Positions 1 through 6,246 are shown, counted from the stretch's first letter. The stretch: 9,050 bases of DNA from Gammaproteobacteria bacterium (GCA_029862285.1 JAOTXR010000053.1:1-9050); one strand, 5' to 3'. Notes: generated by a model not told the origin, from the sequence alone. Program-made: numbers and translations.

Positions 1-744
1 GTTCCAGTTAACCGCAGCCGGGCCGGTCAGGAACGCAGCCTTGATTGCTGCCACGTCGAAGAAATCCACCAGGCAATTATTGGTTGCGTCGCCACTGGCA
101 CCGACAATGTCCGGATCACAACGGTTACCGATACCATCATCATTGGTATCAAGCTGAGAGTTTTCGCCGGCGTCGGGCAGTCCCGGTCCATTGGGCAGGT
201 AAATGCAGTTATCGGCGGCATCCGGAGCCGCATCTGCATCACTGTCGGGCTGGAACGGGTTACTCACTGGTTGATAGGTGGCATAGGGCTGAACGATGCT
301 GCCGACATAGATGAGTCGACTGCTCCCATCGAGCGCCGATGCCGAATAGGGAAAACCGGGAAATGAGGAGAAAAAATAGCCGGTCTGCTCATTCAATATG
401 GCGACTTCGTTCGCCACGTTAATACCCGCGAATAGTGCCGGCCCGATCAAGCCAGTCGCCAGCGGCTCCTCGAGGAGCAGTGCGGAAGGCGTGGTATTAC
501 GGCGGACAATCATGCCACCCGCACTGTATACCAGCGTATCCCCTGGTTCGTAGATTTCATGCAACGCCGCAAGGTGCAGGTTCATCAGATGAAAAACACT
601 GCCATCGGGCAGCATCACCAATTGGCTAAAGGCGTTGTTGTTTAGCTCTTCAGCCTGAACCACGAGATGAACTGCGGCTGTCGCAGTAGAGATGCAGCAG
701 GTCGTCAAAGCAAGGACAACAAGTTTCCGGCAAGTCCTGAACAT
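1..744 (-). CDS. Secreted protein with TSP3-like and dockerin-like C-terminal module (partial, C-terminus cut by window edge)
   Basis: An open frame of 248 codons runs from an ATG at 744 to the left edge with no stop. The N-terminus (MFRTCRKLVVLALTTCCIST, then ATAAVH) is a Sec signal peptide of about 25 residues. Residues ~30-165 match no family I recognise: a predicted mostly beta region with phrases such as LNEQTGYFFSSFPGF and SSRLIYVGSI that resemble repeat units of a beta-propeller-like domain. From residue ~167 there is an Asp-rich TSP3-like calcium-binding stretch (DSDADAAPDAADNC, DTNDDGIGNRCDPD), then the first half of a dockerin-like repeat (CLVDFFDVAAIKAAFLTGP). This tail closely matches the C-terminus of the large sulfatase at 6312-8342. 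The gene starts 15 nt after the stop of the Hcp-like gene, in the same reading frame, so it is probably cotranscribed and translationally coupled; the Shine-Dalgarno is weak. Function unknown; export and the tail module are well supported. Confidence 0.85.
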   Translation of the reverse strand, partial: MFRTCRKLVVLALTTCCISTATAAVHLVVQAEELNNNAFSQLVMLPDGSVFHLMNLHLAALHEIYEPGDTLVYSAGGMIVRRNTTPSALLLEEPLATGLIGPALFAGINVANEVAILNEQTGYFFSSFPGFPYSASALDGSSRLIYVGSIVQPYATYQPVSNPFQPDSDADAAPDAADNCIYLPNGPGLPDAGENSQLDTNDDGIGNRCDPDIVGASGDATNNCLVDFFDVAAIKAAFLTGPAAVNWN

Positions 745-759
745 ATCCACAGTAGCGGC

Positions 760-1251
760 TCAATTGCAGTTGCCAGTTGCCACGACTTCCCCAACCGAAT
801 TGCCGCTGGCATCAAACTCTGTGTAGGTGAGATCAAACGCTTCACAAGTGAGTGTGACACTCTCGAAAATTGGAACTTGACTCACGTGACCACTACTCTG
901 GATAGAGACAACCTTGGCGTTGTGCAGTTCAAGAACGAAAAACTTAACCTCGACCTCCGGGGCACTCCTGGTCACTTCCAGCGCTACTGTCCCTAGATTA
1001 GTGCCCATAATCGTGGCCTCGATCAGTTTCGGTGTTGCTTTATCAACGGCGTGAGTAAATACCAATGGCAATACGACCGGCATATTGTTGACGTTTGCGA
1101 CAGATTGTCCCCAACTCTCGACATCTATCCAGTCTTCATGCGCGGAATCGGTCGCTTCACCAGGGATTGTGGGAATATCCAAATAGACACCCGCGTGCAC
1201 TGGAGCGCCGATGGCAACGGCCAGCAGCAGTGCGATAGTCAGCCTGTTCAT
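760..1251 (-). CDS. Hcp-family (T6SS tube-like) protein with Sec signal peptide
   Basis: A 163-residue protein. The ATG at 1251 is chosen because a perfect GGGAGGAA Shine-Dalgarno sits at 1253-1260 and because it opens a clean signal peptide (MNRLTIALLLAVAIGAPVHA, cleavage near residue 20). The frame extends to 1380 but that extension has no ribosome site. The mature part has the Hcp pattern: a short strand (GVYLDIPTIPGEATD), an H-x-D-WIDVESWG segment at 38-48, FTHAVDKATPKLIEATIMGT at 65-84, a central strand with VKFFVLELHNAKVVSIQSSG at 102-121, and an ESVTLTCEAFDLTYTEFDASG end at 130-150. Classical Hcp forms hexameric rings that stack as the T6SS tube and lacks a signal peptide, being loaded from the cytoplasm. 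Here the protein should reach the periplasm or beyond, and no other T6SS gene is visible. Cys136 and Cys162 could form a disulfide, consistent with export. It leads a two-gene unit with the dockerin-like protein 15 nt downstream. Role unknown. Confidence 0.85.
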   Translation of the reverse strand: MNRLTIALLLAVAIGAPVHAGVYLDIPTIPGEATDSAHEDWIDVESWGQSVANVNNMPVVLPLVFTHAVDKATPKLIEATIMGTNLGTVALEVTRSAPEVEVKFFVLELHNAKVVSIQSSGHVSQVPIFESVTLTCEAFDLTYTEFDASGNSVGEVVATGNCN

Positions 1252-1392
1252 GTTTCCTCCCGCACCTCTCGATTCACAGCAAAACACAACGTAGCCAAGA
1301 GAGTGCTCATAACCGGGCAGACACCGGACCTCCAAAGCCGTGAAATATTGACCATTCAAACGCACGTAGGCCCGGCCCATCCAGTTAAGACT

Positions 1393-1423
1393 ATTATGGT
1401 GCGCCAGTTCATGGCTATGTCAA
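1393..1423 (-). promoter_or_regulatory. Candidate sigma70 promoter for the Hcp-like/dockerin unit
   Basis: On the minus strand a perfect TTGACA (-35) lies at 1418-1423 and CATAAT (-10, 5 of 6) at 1393-1398. The spacer is 19 bp, longer than the ideal 17, which lowers confidence. The predicted start near 1386 gives a leader of about 135 nt to the ATG at 1251. It lies just downstream of the previous unit's terminator, as an independent promoter should. Confidence 0.5.
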
Positions 1424-1473
1424 TCCGGAAATACCGAGGTAACCGCGTATGTCAGTCGCCATCGGTCAAGAAC

Positions 1474-1496
1474 AAAAAAACCCGCGTCTGGCGGGT
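1474..1496 (-). terminator. Intrinsic terminator after the 1660-2028 gene
   Basis: Read on the minus strand: ACCCGC, a 5-nt loop CAGAC, then GCGGGT followed directly by six more T. The six-base-pair GC-rich stem plus T-run is a textbook rho-independent terminator. It separates the small secreted protein's transcript from the Hcp-like unit. A promoter shortly after it supports this reading. Confidence 0.85.
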
Positions 1497-1602
1497 CTTT
1501 GCTGCCAGGTGTGCTCAGTGCGGAGTATCAGGACGCGACGGTTCGAGTTCTGTTGTAACGACCAGTAGCTGGCGGTCGAGCACTGCCACAACTGGAGGAA
1601 TT

Positions 1603-1645
1603 GGGGTCGAACCGGATTCCCTTATACTCGCACGGTTCGAACCCC
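1603..1645. repeat. Long inverted repeat with TTCGAA-type arms
   Basis: Left arm GGGGTCGAACCG (1603-1614) pairs with right arm CGGTTCGAACCCC (1633-1645), with one bulged base and an 18-nt loop. On the plus strand it is followed by a T-rich stretch (1648-1661), so it could end a plus-strand transcript, but no plus-strand gene precedes it. In the minus direction no T-run follows. It lies 15 bp past the stop of the small secreted-protein gene. It could be an mRNA 3' structure, a protein-binding site or a remnant of a mobile element; the sequence does not decide. Confidence 0.6.
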
Positions 1646-1659
1646 ACTTTTTCTATTTC

Positions 1660-2028
1660 TTAAAGTACATCGTAGCCGGTGCGACTCAGGTTTTTGCTGC
1701 ATGCCTGAAACCTGGTCCAGAGTTTTGCGGCGACAGATCCGGATTTATTCAGATCATTGCGCCACTGATCCCAGGCCTTGCCATATGCTGCTGCGTTGGC
1801 AGTCCTCCCCACCCAATACAGCGATACCAGATTATCGGACTGAATAGGCACAAAAACCTCCGCCATGTAGCCGTTTTTCTTACCCCATTGCGCGTTGAAG
1901 TCGTCCTTAATCTGGAGATAATCCGAAAGACTGCATTCCTCGCTTAGTTGAACCTCGATGACGTCACCGTGACCGGCAACTGCGACCAGCGGTATAAATA
2001 GCAACAAAACACTCAGTATTTTCCACAT
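1660..2028 (-). CDS. Small secreted protein of unknown function (122 aa)
   Basis: Two ATGs (2034 and 2028) follow a GGAGA ribosome site. The site is about 7 nt before the ATG at 2028 but almost abuts the one at 2034, so 2028 is preferred. Translation from 2028 gives a signal peptide (MWKILSVLLLFIPLVAVAG), then a mature domain of about 103 residues. The mature part has two Cys (32 and 110) that could bridge the domain ends, an early strand (DVIEVQLSEEC), a helix-like segment (DYLQIKDDFNAQWGKK), strands (YMAEVFVPI, NLVSLYWVGR) and an aromatic-rich helical end (YGKAWDQWRNDL). The beta-alpha-beta-beta-alpha impression is like a dimeric alpha-beta barrel half, but I cannot name a family. It has its own promoter upstream and an intrinsic terminator downstream, so it looks monocistronic. 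Export is probable; function unknown. Confidence 0.75.
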   Translation of the reverse strand: MWKILSVLLLFIPLVAVAGHGDVIEVQLSEECSLSDYLQIKDDFNAQWGKKNGYMAEVFVPIQSDNLVSLYWVGRTANAAAYGKAWDQWRNDLNKSGSVAAKLWTRFQACSKNLSRTGYDVL

Positions 2029-2083
2029 TTGCATGTCTCCGTTGATTTGGCGGGGTCCCGGATGAGACCGCGACTCACCGCTA

Positions 2084-2111
2084 ATCATAGAACACGATTT
2101 CGATTTTGCAA
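2084..2111 (-). promoter_or_regulatory. Candidate sigma70 promoter for the small secreted-protein gene
   Basis: On the minus strand TTGCAA (-35, 4 of 6) at 2106-2111 and TATGAT (-10, 5 of 6) at 2084-2089 are separated by 16 bp. The predicted start near 2077 gives a leader of about 50 nt to the ATG at 2028. It lies wholly in the gap after the VanZ-like gene. Confidence 0.55.
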
Positions 2112-2156
2112 CGTACAAGCGAAGCCCTATAGGACTGCCAGACAGGTGTGGCGCGT

Positions 2157-2534
2157 TTAGTCCTGTTCGTCCCCGCGAAACAGTATTGCGGCTACGATCA
2201 ACACTCCCGCGGCATCGAACCCCAAGTCGGTGAGCGTCGCATAACGCCCCGGCACAAAGTACTGGTGTAACTCATCTAACGCGCCCCAGACAATGCTTAT
2301 GAAAACCGCCAGCGAAATCGCACTGACTCGCGGCCTGGCGAAACCGCGAAAACTGCGATACCAAAGCCAGACCAGCAAACCATAAAACGGCATGTGCAAC
2401 AGATTTTGCAACGCCGGCGGCACAAAACCGAGAAAGCCGGACTGGTCCGCCGTGCCGTGGATGGAGGACAAGCCGAAATTGACCAGCATCAAGCCAAGTG
2501 GTGGCGCTAACAATCGCACAGTTGTTAAGTTCAA
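2157..2534 (-). CDS. VanZ-family small membrane protein
   Basis: A 125-residue hydrophobic protein with about four membrane segments (near 5-22, 44-61, 70-86 and 104-120). The VanZ signature is clear in the second half: WGALDELHQYFVPGRYATLT (83-102) followed by DLGFDAAGVLI, matching the DExxQ...PGR..s..D...N/D..G pattern of PF04892. The founding VanZ of Enterococcus gives teicoplanin resistance, but most bacterial relatives have no known substrate, so resistance should not be inferred. No ATG begins the frame: the first usable start is TTG at 2534, with an in-frame stop four codons upstream and only a weak GAG as ribosome site; GTG at 2519 is an alternative. It lies 79 bp after the OmpA-family gene on the same strand and may be cotranscribed with it. 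Confidence 0.85.
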   Translation of the reverse strand: MNLTTVRLLAPPLGLMLVNFGLSSIHGTADQSGFLGFVPPALQNLLHMPFYGLLVWLWYRSFRGFARPRVSAISLAVFISIVWGALDELHQYFVPGRYATLTDLGFDAAGVLIVAAILFRGDEQD

Positions 2535-2575
2535 CGCGTTTACTCAGCGCATGTTTCGAGGAAAGGCTAGGCAAC

Positions 2576-2610
2576 CTGCGTTACCGGGCCTGGATAGATT
2601 ATCCACGCAG
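2576..2610 (-). repeat. Two-tier inverted repeat just after the OmpA-family gene
   Basis: Read on the minus strand, three bases past the stop at 2614: an outer stem CTGCG/CGCAG (2606-2610 with 2576-2580) encloses a perfect inner hairpin TGGATA-ATC-TATCCA (2591-2605). A 10-nt bulge (2581-2590) sits on one side. There is no T-run, so it is not a standard intrinsic terminator. It could stabilise the 3' end of an abundant outer-membrane mRNA or reduce readthrough into the VanZ-like gene. Confidence 0.55.
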
Positions 2611-2613
2611 AGA

Positions 2614-3903
2614 TCAGTTAAGTAGCCGCAGCTCCACCCGACGATTTTGCTGGCGACCGGTTCGGGTCGAGTTGTCAGCAATAGGATTCGCCTGTCCGTA
2701 ACCGGCTGCCCTGATGTTGTCGGCATTGACATCTCTGGAAATCAGGTATCGACGGACCGACTCAGCACGTCTCTGGGACAGATCGAGGTTAAGAGACGGC
2801 GAACCGGAGGTGTCCGTATAGCCGGCTGCTTCGACTACCAAACCCGGGTTTGCACGCAGCGTAGCCGCCGCATCATCGAGTTTGGCAGTCGATGTGCTAA
2901 TCAGATCCGCTGAATTGAGTTTGAAACGCACCCCGGGCAGGCTGATAGTCCCACCAATTTCGCAACCGCGTACATCAACGCGTGCTCCCGCGGGTGTGTT
3001 CTGACAGTAATCAAGGCCGTTGATGACGCCATCGCCATCGCCATCGACTTCGCAGCCAGCCGCGTCAACCGCGGCCGCCTGTGGCGTTCCGGGACAACGG
3101 TCTTTGCTGTCTGCCACACCATCATGATCACTGTCGGGCGCTAATCCGCAACCGCGACGTGAGACCGGTGTTTCCGGTGGTGTGCCCGGACAGTCGTCTT
3201 TGATGTTGTCGACACCGTCGCCGTCGCTGTCGCGTTCACAACCAAAGACATCAACCACAATGCGTCTGGGTGTGCCAGGGCACAAATCGATATCGTCGTT
3301 GACACCGTCGCGGTCCTCGTCGGCCTCCCGCGTAGTTTTATCCGGGCGGGGAGCACTTTCGCCAAGTGGTCTGTAAAAACCAACCAGAACCAGCAGATCG
3401 CTGAATTGCGGGCTCTTGAAATCGGTACGATAGCGGACTTCGCTGCGCAACCGGGTCGCGGCGTTGCCCAGCGGTGCGATGAATCCGATACCGGCAGTGC
3501 CAATGACACTGTCGTAATTGAGTTCTCGATTGATGATCGGACCCTCGACTACGTCGCCACGCAAAAAGCCAGTGCCAAGAACCAGATACGGAGCGAGCAG
3601 ACTTTTTGCACCTAAGTCGAGCGTTAAGTCCAGGCCGACACCAACCGGACGAAACTCGTTATATCCGCTGTTCCTGCCGCCAAACAACGACAATTCCACC
3701 GCCCAGGAATCTGTGAACTGCCTGCCCAACCCAAGACTCGCAGTAACTCCGGGATTGGAATCGCGATCCTTGTCCTCGAAATTTATACCCACCATTGGCG
3801 AGACATACCATTGACCCCTGGGCGCCGTCCAATCACCAGCAAGAGCGGACTGCGCCAATCCAAGACTCAGCAACACCGCTACGACACCCATCCTTCTGTT
3901 CAT
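2614..3903 (-). CDS. OmpA-family outer-membrane protein with beta-barrel, TSP3 linker and peptidoglycan-binding domain
   Basis: A 429-residue protein. The ATG at 3903 gives a signal peptide (MNRRMGVVAVLLSLGLAQSALA, cleavage near residue 22), with a GGAG 10 nt upstream; the longer frame from 3948 would bury the signal peptide. Residues ~23-180 form an outer-membrane beta-barrel with alternating strands ending in LLVLVGFYRPL. Residues ~193-315 carry four TSP3-type calcium-binding units (DEDRDGVNDDIDLCPGTP and three relatives near 225, 257 and 287), each with a conserved Cys and mostly a C-P-G-T-P turn. Residues ~322-429 are an OmpA_C domain (PF00691): GYTDTSG, NLDLSQRRAESVRRYL and NRRVELRL are present. 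Asp364 and Arg379 hold the positions that bind diaminopimelate in A. baumannii OmpA (Asp271 and Arg286). The protein tethers outer membrane to peptidoglycan, like OprF. It is close to full family length and intact. Confidence 0.93.
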   Translation of the reverse strand: MNRRMGVVAVLLSLGLAQSALAGDWTAPRGQWYVSPMVGINFEDKDRDSNPGVTASLGLGRQFTDSWAVELSLFGGRNSGYNEFRPVGVGLDLTLDLGAKSLLAPYLVLGTGFLRGDVVEGPIINRELNYDSVIGTAGIGFIAPLGNAATRLRSEVRYRTDFKSPQFSDLLVLVGFYRPLGESAPRPDKTTREADEDRDGVNDDIDLCPGTPRRIVVDVFGCERDSDGDGVDNIKDDCPGTPPETPVSRRGCGLAPDSDHDGVADSKDRCPGTPQAAAVDAAGCEVDGDGDGVINGLDYCQNTPAGARVDVRGCEIGGTISLPGVRFKLNSADLISTSTAKLDDAAATLRANPGLVVEAAGYTDTSGSPSLNLDLSQRRAESVRRYLISRDVNADNIRAAGYGQANPIADNSTRTGRQQNRRVELRLLN

Positions 3904-4210
3904 AACAAGATCGCTCCAAATGCAGGTACTAGTCGGACCGCGGCCCACGATGAGGCCTGTCCGACTATCATTCTGTCACTGGTATCCACCAGTTCACCAT
4001 GGCGCGTTAGTATAAAAGATAAGCGCTTCCGAACCGTCCTAATAGTGTGACGCGGTCCACACTTCGGGCGACGAGTCGACTGACGCCCGGTTAATCAGTA
4101 CAGGACGCCCGAGCACCCAAGTAACCAAAACACGTGCAAGAAATCGACAGGGGCCCGGCCACCACGGGGGTTTTTTCTGCACTCGCTGAGAACGGCAGCA
4201 AGACACCTGC
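3904..4210. other. Gap between the OmpA-family gene and the PEP-CTERM gene
   Basis: No gene is supported. The stretch must contain the OmpA-family promoter; the best -10 is TATACT at 4009-4014 on the minus strand, within an AT-rich patch, but no good -35 lies 16-18 bp upstream. An inverted repeat (CGGGCG/CGCCCG arms) lies at 4066-4090. No intrinsic terminator in the minus direction could be found after the PEP-CTERM stop at 4211, so readthrough into the OmpA-family gene is possible. Confidence 0.55.
4066..4090. repeat. Inverted repeat in the gap upstream of the OmpA-family gene
   Basis: Arms CGGGCG and CGCCCG, six pairs each, enclose a 13-nt loop that itself contains the 8-bp palindrome AGTCGACT. 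No T-run follows on the minus strand. It could be an operator or an mRNA 3' structure for the PEP-CTERM transcript. Confidence 0.4.
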
Positions 4211-4792
4211 TCAGATGACCGCAGCCATTTGTCGTCGCGTGCACCAGCGTACCCAGCCGATCCCGGCGAGACCGAGGCCCAGCAAGGCCAACATTGCCGG
4301 TTCGGGCGTGATGGTTGGAGATGCAAACGCAAAGATCTCGGGCCCGTGGCAATCACCGAAGGTATCAACCCGCTCCGCAGTTATGGAATACACCAAATCT
4401 TCGCCGCACAATTCGTCGCGAAAGTTAACGAAGGCCCAATGGGCATCGTAGCCGCCCGGAATCCCGGCAAGTGAGAAGGTGTCCGTTCCGCCCCACGACA
4501 GGTGTCCGGAATCTGCGATGATGCCCATTCCAAACCAACCCGAATTCACCGCGCCCCCCATTGTGTCGCCAAAGAGCGCACCCGTTTCACCGGATGGGAA
4601 CGTAACGATGATGTCCCATGCGGTAATGCTGGCCATATCAAGCATGCCGACCGTACCATCCGTGGTGATCGTCCCCACGACCGTTCCGGTACCGGCCTCG
4701 CCAGTGATAGTTCGCATTACCTCATAGGTAATTGGCATCGCGTGTGCGCCTGTCGCGCACACCAGCAAGCCTGTCATAACGATTATTTTCAT
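4211..4792 (-). CDS. PEP-CTERM sorting domain protein
   Basis: A 193-residue protein with both export signals. It has an N-terminal signal peptide (MKIIVMTGLLVCATGAHA, cleavage near 18) and a C-terminal PEP-CTERM tag: TPEP at 162-165, a hydrophobic helix (MLALLGLGLAGIGW, 167-180) and a basic end (R182, R186, R187). Such tags are recognised by exosortase (EpsH/XrtA family), which usually sits with exopolysaccharide genes elsewhere in the genome; the processed protein is thought to end at the surface or in matrix. The middle (19-160) is Gly/Thr-rich and beta-like, of no family I recognise, with an acidic-aromatic patch and a Cys129/Cys148 pair. The ATG at 4792 follows a GGGGGAA ribosome site. 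It starts 30 bp after the upstream sulfatase stop, so it is probably the last gene of the sulfatase cluster. Confidence 0.9.
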   Translation of the reverse strand: MKIIVMTGLLVCATGAHAMPITYEVMRTITGEAGTGTVVGTITTDGTVGMLDMASITAWDIIVTFPSGETGALFGDTMGGAVNSGWFGMGIIADSGHLSWGGTDTFSLAGIPGGYDAHWAFVNFRDELCGEDLVYSITAERVDTFGDCHGPEIFAFASPTITPEPAMLALLGLGLAGIGWVRWCTRRQMAAVI

Positions 4793-4822
4793 GATGTTCC
4801 CCCGGCGTAGTTTTCATCCCGC

Positions 4823-6235
4823 TTACGGCCAGGGATAGAAATTGCCTCCAGCTGAAGGATTTACGTAACCGGCCGGCAGGCTTAGATGCCAGTTGATCAG
4901 CTCGTGCACCAACTCGGGTTTGCGCTGAGAATGCATATACGAGTCCGCAATATTATCTACCTCCGTCGGGTCCTTGAGCAGATCGTACATTTCTATGCGA
5001 CTCCCGTCAGGGTTCATCAGAAGTTTCAAATTGCCAGAGCGAATTGCAAGCCGCGGGCTTCTGTGAATGGTTTTTCCTGTTACTGCAAACCGCGATTCCC
5101 AAAATAGTGCTTCGCGCTCTGCTTGCGGCGCACCTTGCAAGACCGCACTTACGTCCTCGCCATCAAGTTGCAGATCGGGCGGAAGCTTGATGCCCGCAAG
5201 CTCGGCAACGGTAGGCAATATATCTACTGCCGCAATAATTGAGGCATTGTCCACTCTACCCGCCGGTATCTGGTTCGGCCATCGGACAATAAAGGGAGAA
5301 CGTATCCCGCCTTCGTAGAGACTTCTTTTGACTCCCCGAAACGGACCGGGGGACCCGGCTGCACTGTGACCGGCAACTCTCAGCTCCACGACTTCCGGGC
5401 CATTGTCACTGGCAAAAATCACGACGGTGTTATCCGCAAGCTCAAGTTCGTCCAGTCGAAGCAACAGACGGCCAATTTGTGTATCCAGGTCAGTAACTGA
5501 CGCGGCATAAATCTGGGTTGCACCGCGTTCCGGTACACCCGGAGGAGCGTGTTGTGCATATTGGGCGGCCTGTTCAGCCGTCGGATTCAAGATTGAATGC
5601 GGCAACAACAACCACGCATTGATGTAAAACGGTTCCGTTTGATGTTTCTCTATAAACCGTATCGTCTCGTCAATGATGAGCGTACTTGACCGCGCCCAGA
5701 AAAACTCCGGGTCCGGCTCACGCGGGAAATGCGGGCCGACAGAACCTTCGGTTATGTGATCGTCTATTCCATAAGCCCCTGGGTCCGGTGTATCCGGCGG
5801 AGGCGAGGTACTACTGCTGGCGCTCAGGTGCCACTTCCCGAAGTGGGCAGTCTTGTACCCGGCGTCGTGCAGGGCGGACGTAACGGTCGGGATCGCAGGA
5901 TCGAGCGCGTTACCCATACCGTATTGTTTATTGTGCGCCAATGACCCGAAAAACGTGTGCACCCCGACTTCTGCCGGAAACCGCCCCGTCATAAACGCCG
6001 CGCGGCTCGGCGAGCATATCGGCGAGGCCACATAGAACTGTGTGAAGAGCGTTCCGTCACTGGCCAGTTGATCGATGTTAGGCGTCGCGATCACACTGTT
6101 GCCATAAACCATCGCATCGCCCCAACCCAGGTCGTCTGCCAGGATAAAAATAAAGTTGGGTGGTGGTTCTTGCTCAGCCATTGCTGCCAGCGCGGCAAGC
6201 AGCAGACCAACAGACGCAAACCTGGCTACAAACAC
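4823..6235 (-). CDS. Secreted formylglycine-dependent sulfatase (arylsulfatase/GALNS-like)
   Basis: A 470-residue member of the sulfatase family (PF00884), which hydrolyses sulfate esters. A signal peptide (MFVARFASVGLLLAALAAMA) is followed by the N-terminal metal site ADDLGWGD (Asp34, Asp35). The signature C74-S-P-S-R78 has Cys74 as the residue oxidised to formylglycine. HFGKWHL (Lys134, His136), PHS (His213) and SDNGP (Asp277, Asn278) supply the rest of the metal and sulfate pocket, and Lys303 fits the later active-site Lys. All key residues are present and the length is normal, so it should be active once matured; the maturation enzyme is not in the window. Substrate cannot be read from sequence; the pattern AYGIDDH near 154-160 recalls GALNS-like glycan sulfatases. 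The start is GTG at 6235, behind a strong GGGAGAG site. The gene follows the dockerin sulfatase by 76 bp. Confidence 0.93.
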   Translation of the reverse strand: MFVARFASVGLLLAALAAMAEQEPPPNFIFILADDLGWGDAMVYGNSVIATPNIDQLASDGTLFTQFYVASPICSPSRAAFMTGRFPAEVGVHTFFGSLAHNKQYGMGNALDPAIPTVTSALHDAGYKTAHFGKWHLSASSSTSPPPDTPDPGAYGIDDHITEGSVGPHFPREPDPEFFWARSSTLIIDETIRFIEKHQTEPFYINAWLLLPHSILNPTAEQAAQYAQHAPPGVPERGATQIYAASVTDLDTQIGRLLLRLDELELADNTVVIFASDNGPEVVELRVAGHSAAGSPGPFRGVKRSLYEGGIRSPFIVRWPNQIPAGRVDNASIIAAVDILPTVAELAGIKLPPDLQLDGEDVSAVLQGAPQAEREALFWESRFAVTGKTIHRSPRLAIRSGNLKLLMNPDGSRIEMYDLLKDPTEVDNIADSYMHSQRKPELVHELINWHLSLPAGYVNPSAGGNFYPWP

Positions 6236-6246
6236 ATCGCTCTCCC
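6233..6246 (-). promoter_or_regulatory. Ribosome site and overlapping ATG/GTG start of the shorter sulfatase
   Basis: Minus-strand order is GGGAGAG (6240-6246), CG, then ATGTG. The GTG (6233-6235) opens the sulfatase frame. The ATG two bases earlier (6235-6237) is in another frame and reads only M-C-L-stop. The site is well spaced for either. GTG is chosen because only that frame encodes the signal peptide and enzyme. Confidence 0.7.

Larger units (their letters stand above)
1252..1659. other. Gene-free stretch between two minus-strand units
   Basis: No convincing gene lies here. Reading in the minus direction from the stop at 1660, it holds a long imperfect palindrome (1603-1645), about 100 bp with no recognised feature, an intrinsic terminator (1474-1496), then a candidate sigma70 promoter (1393-1423) and a roughly 135-nt leader for the Hcp-like gene. 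Long open frames crossing it on the plus strand have no ribosome sites or family resemblance and are shadows. Confidence 0.7.

Noticed and set aside
745..762. TGA readthrough joining the Hcp-like and dockerin-like genes into one protein
   Set aside because: The downstream gene has its own ATG and signal peptide, so two separately exported proteins are the simpler reading. No recoding signal was seen.
1252..1380. N-terminal extension of the Hcp-like frame to 1380
   Set aside because: The ATG at 1251 has a perfect ribosome site and a signal peptide; the extension has neither and would bury the signal peptide.
1600..1660. Possible tRNA or tRNA fragment suggested by GGTTCGA motifs
   Set aside because: The flanking bases do not make a 5-bp T-stem on either strand and no matching acceptor stem or anticodon arm is present.
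1051..1947. 298-codon open frame on the plus strand
   Set aside because: It runs antisense to the Hcp-like gene, its promoter and the secreted-protein gene and crosses a clear terminator. It has no ribosome site and its translation resembles no domain.
2272..2574. 100-codon minus-strand open frame overlapping the VanZ-like gene
   Set aside because: It is a shadow in another frame. The overlapping frame carries the VanZ signature and membrane segments.
4155..4176. GC-rich run followed by six T on the plus strand, resembling a terminator
   Set aside because: The possible stem is only about four pairs and no plus-strand gene lies upstream.
4039..4368. 109-codon minus-strand open frame beyond the PEP-CTERM gene
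   Set aside because: It overlaps the PEP-CTERM coding end in another frame, with no domain resemblance and no ribosome site.
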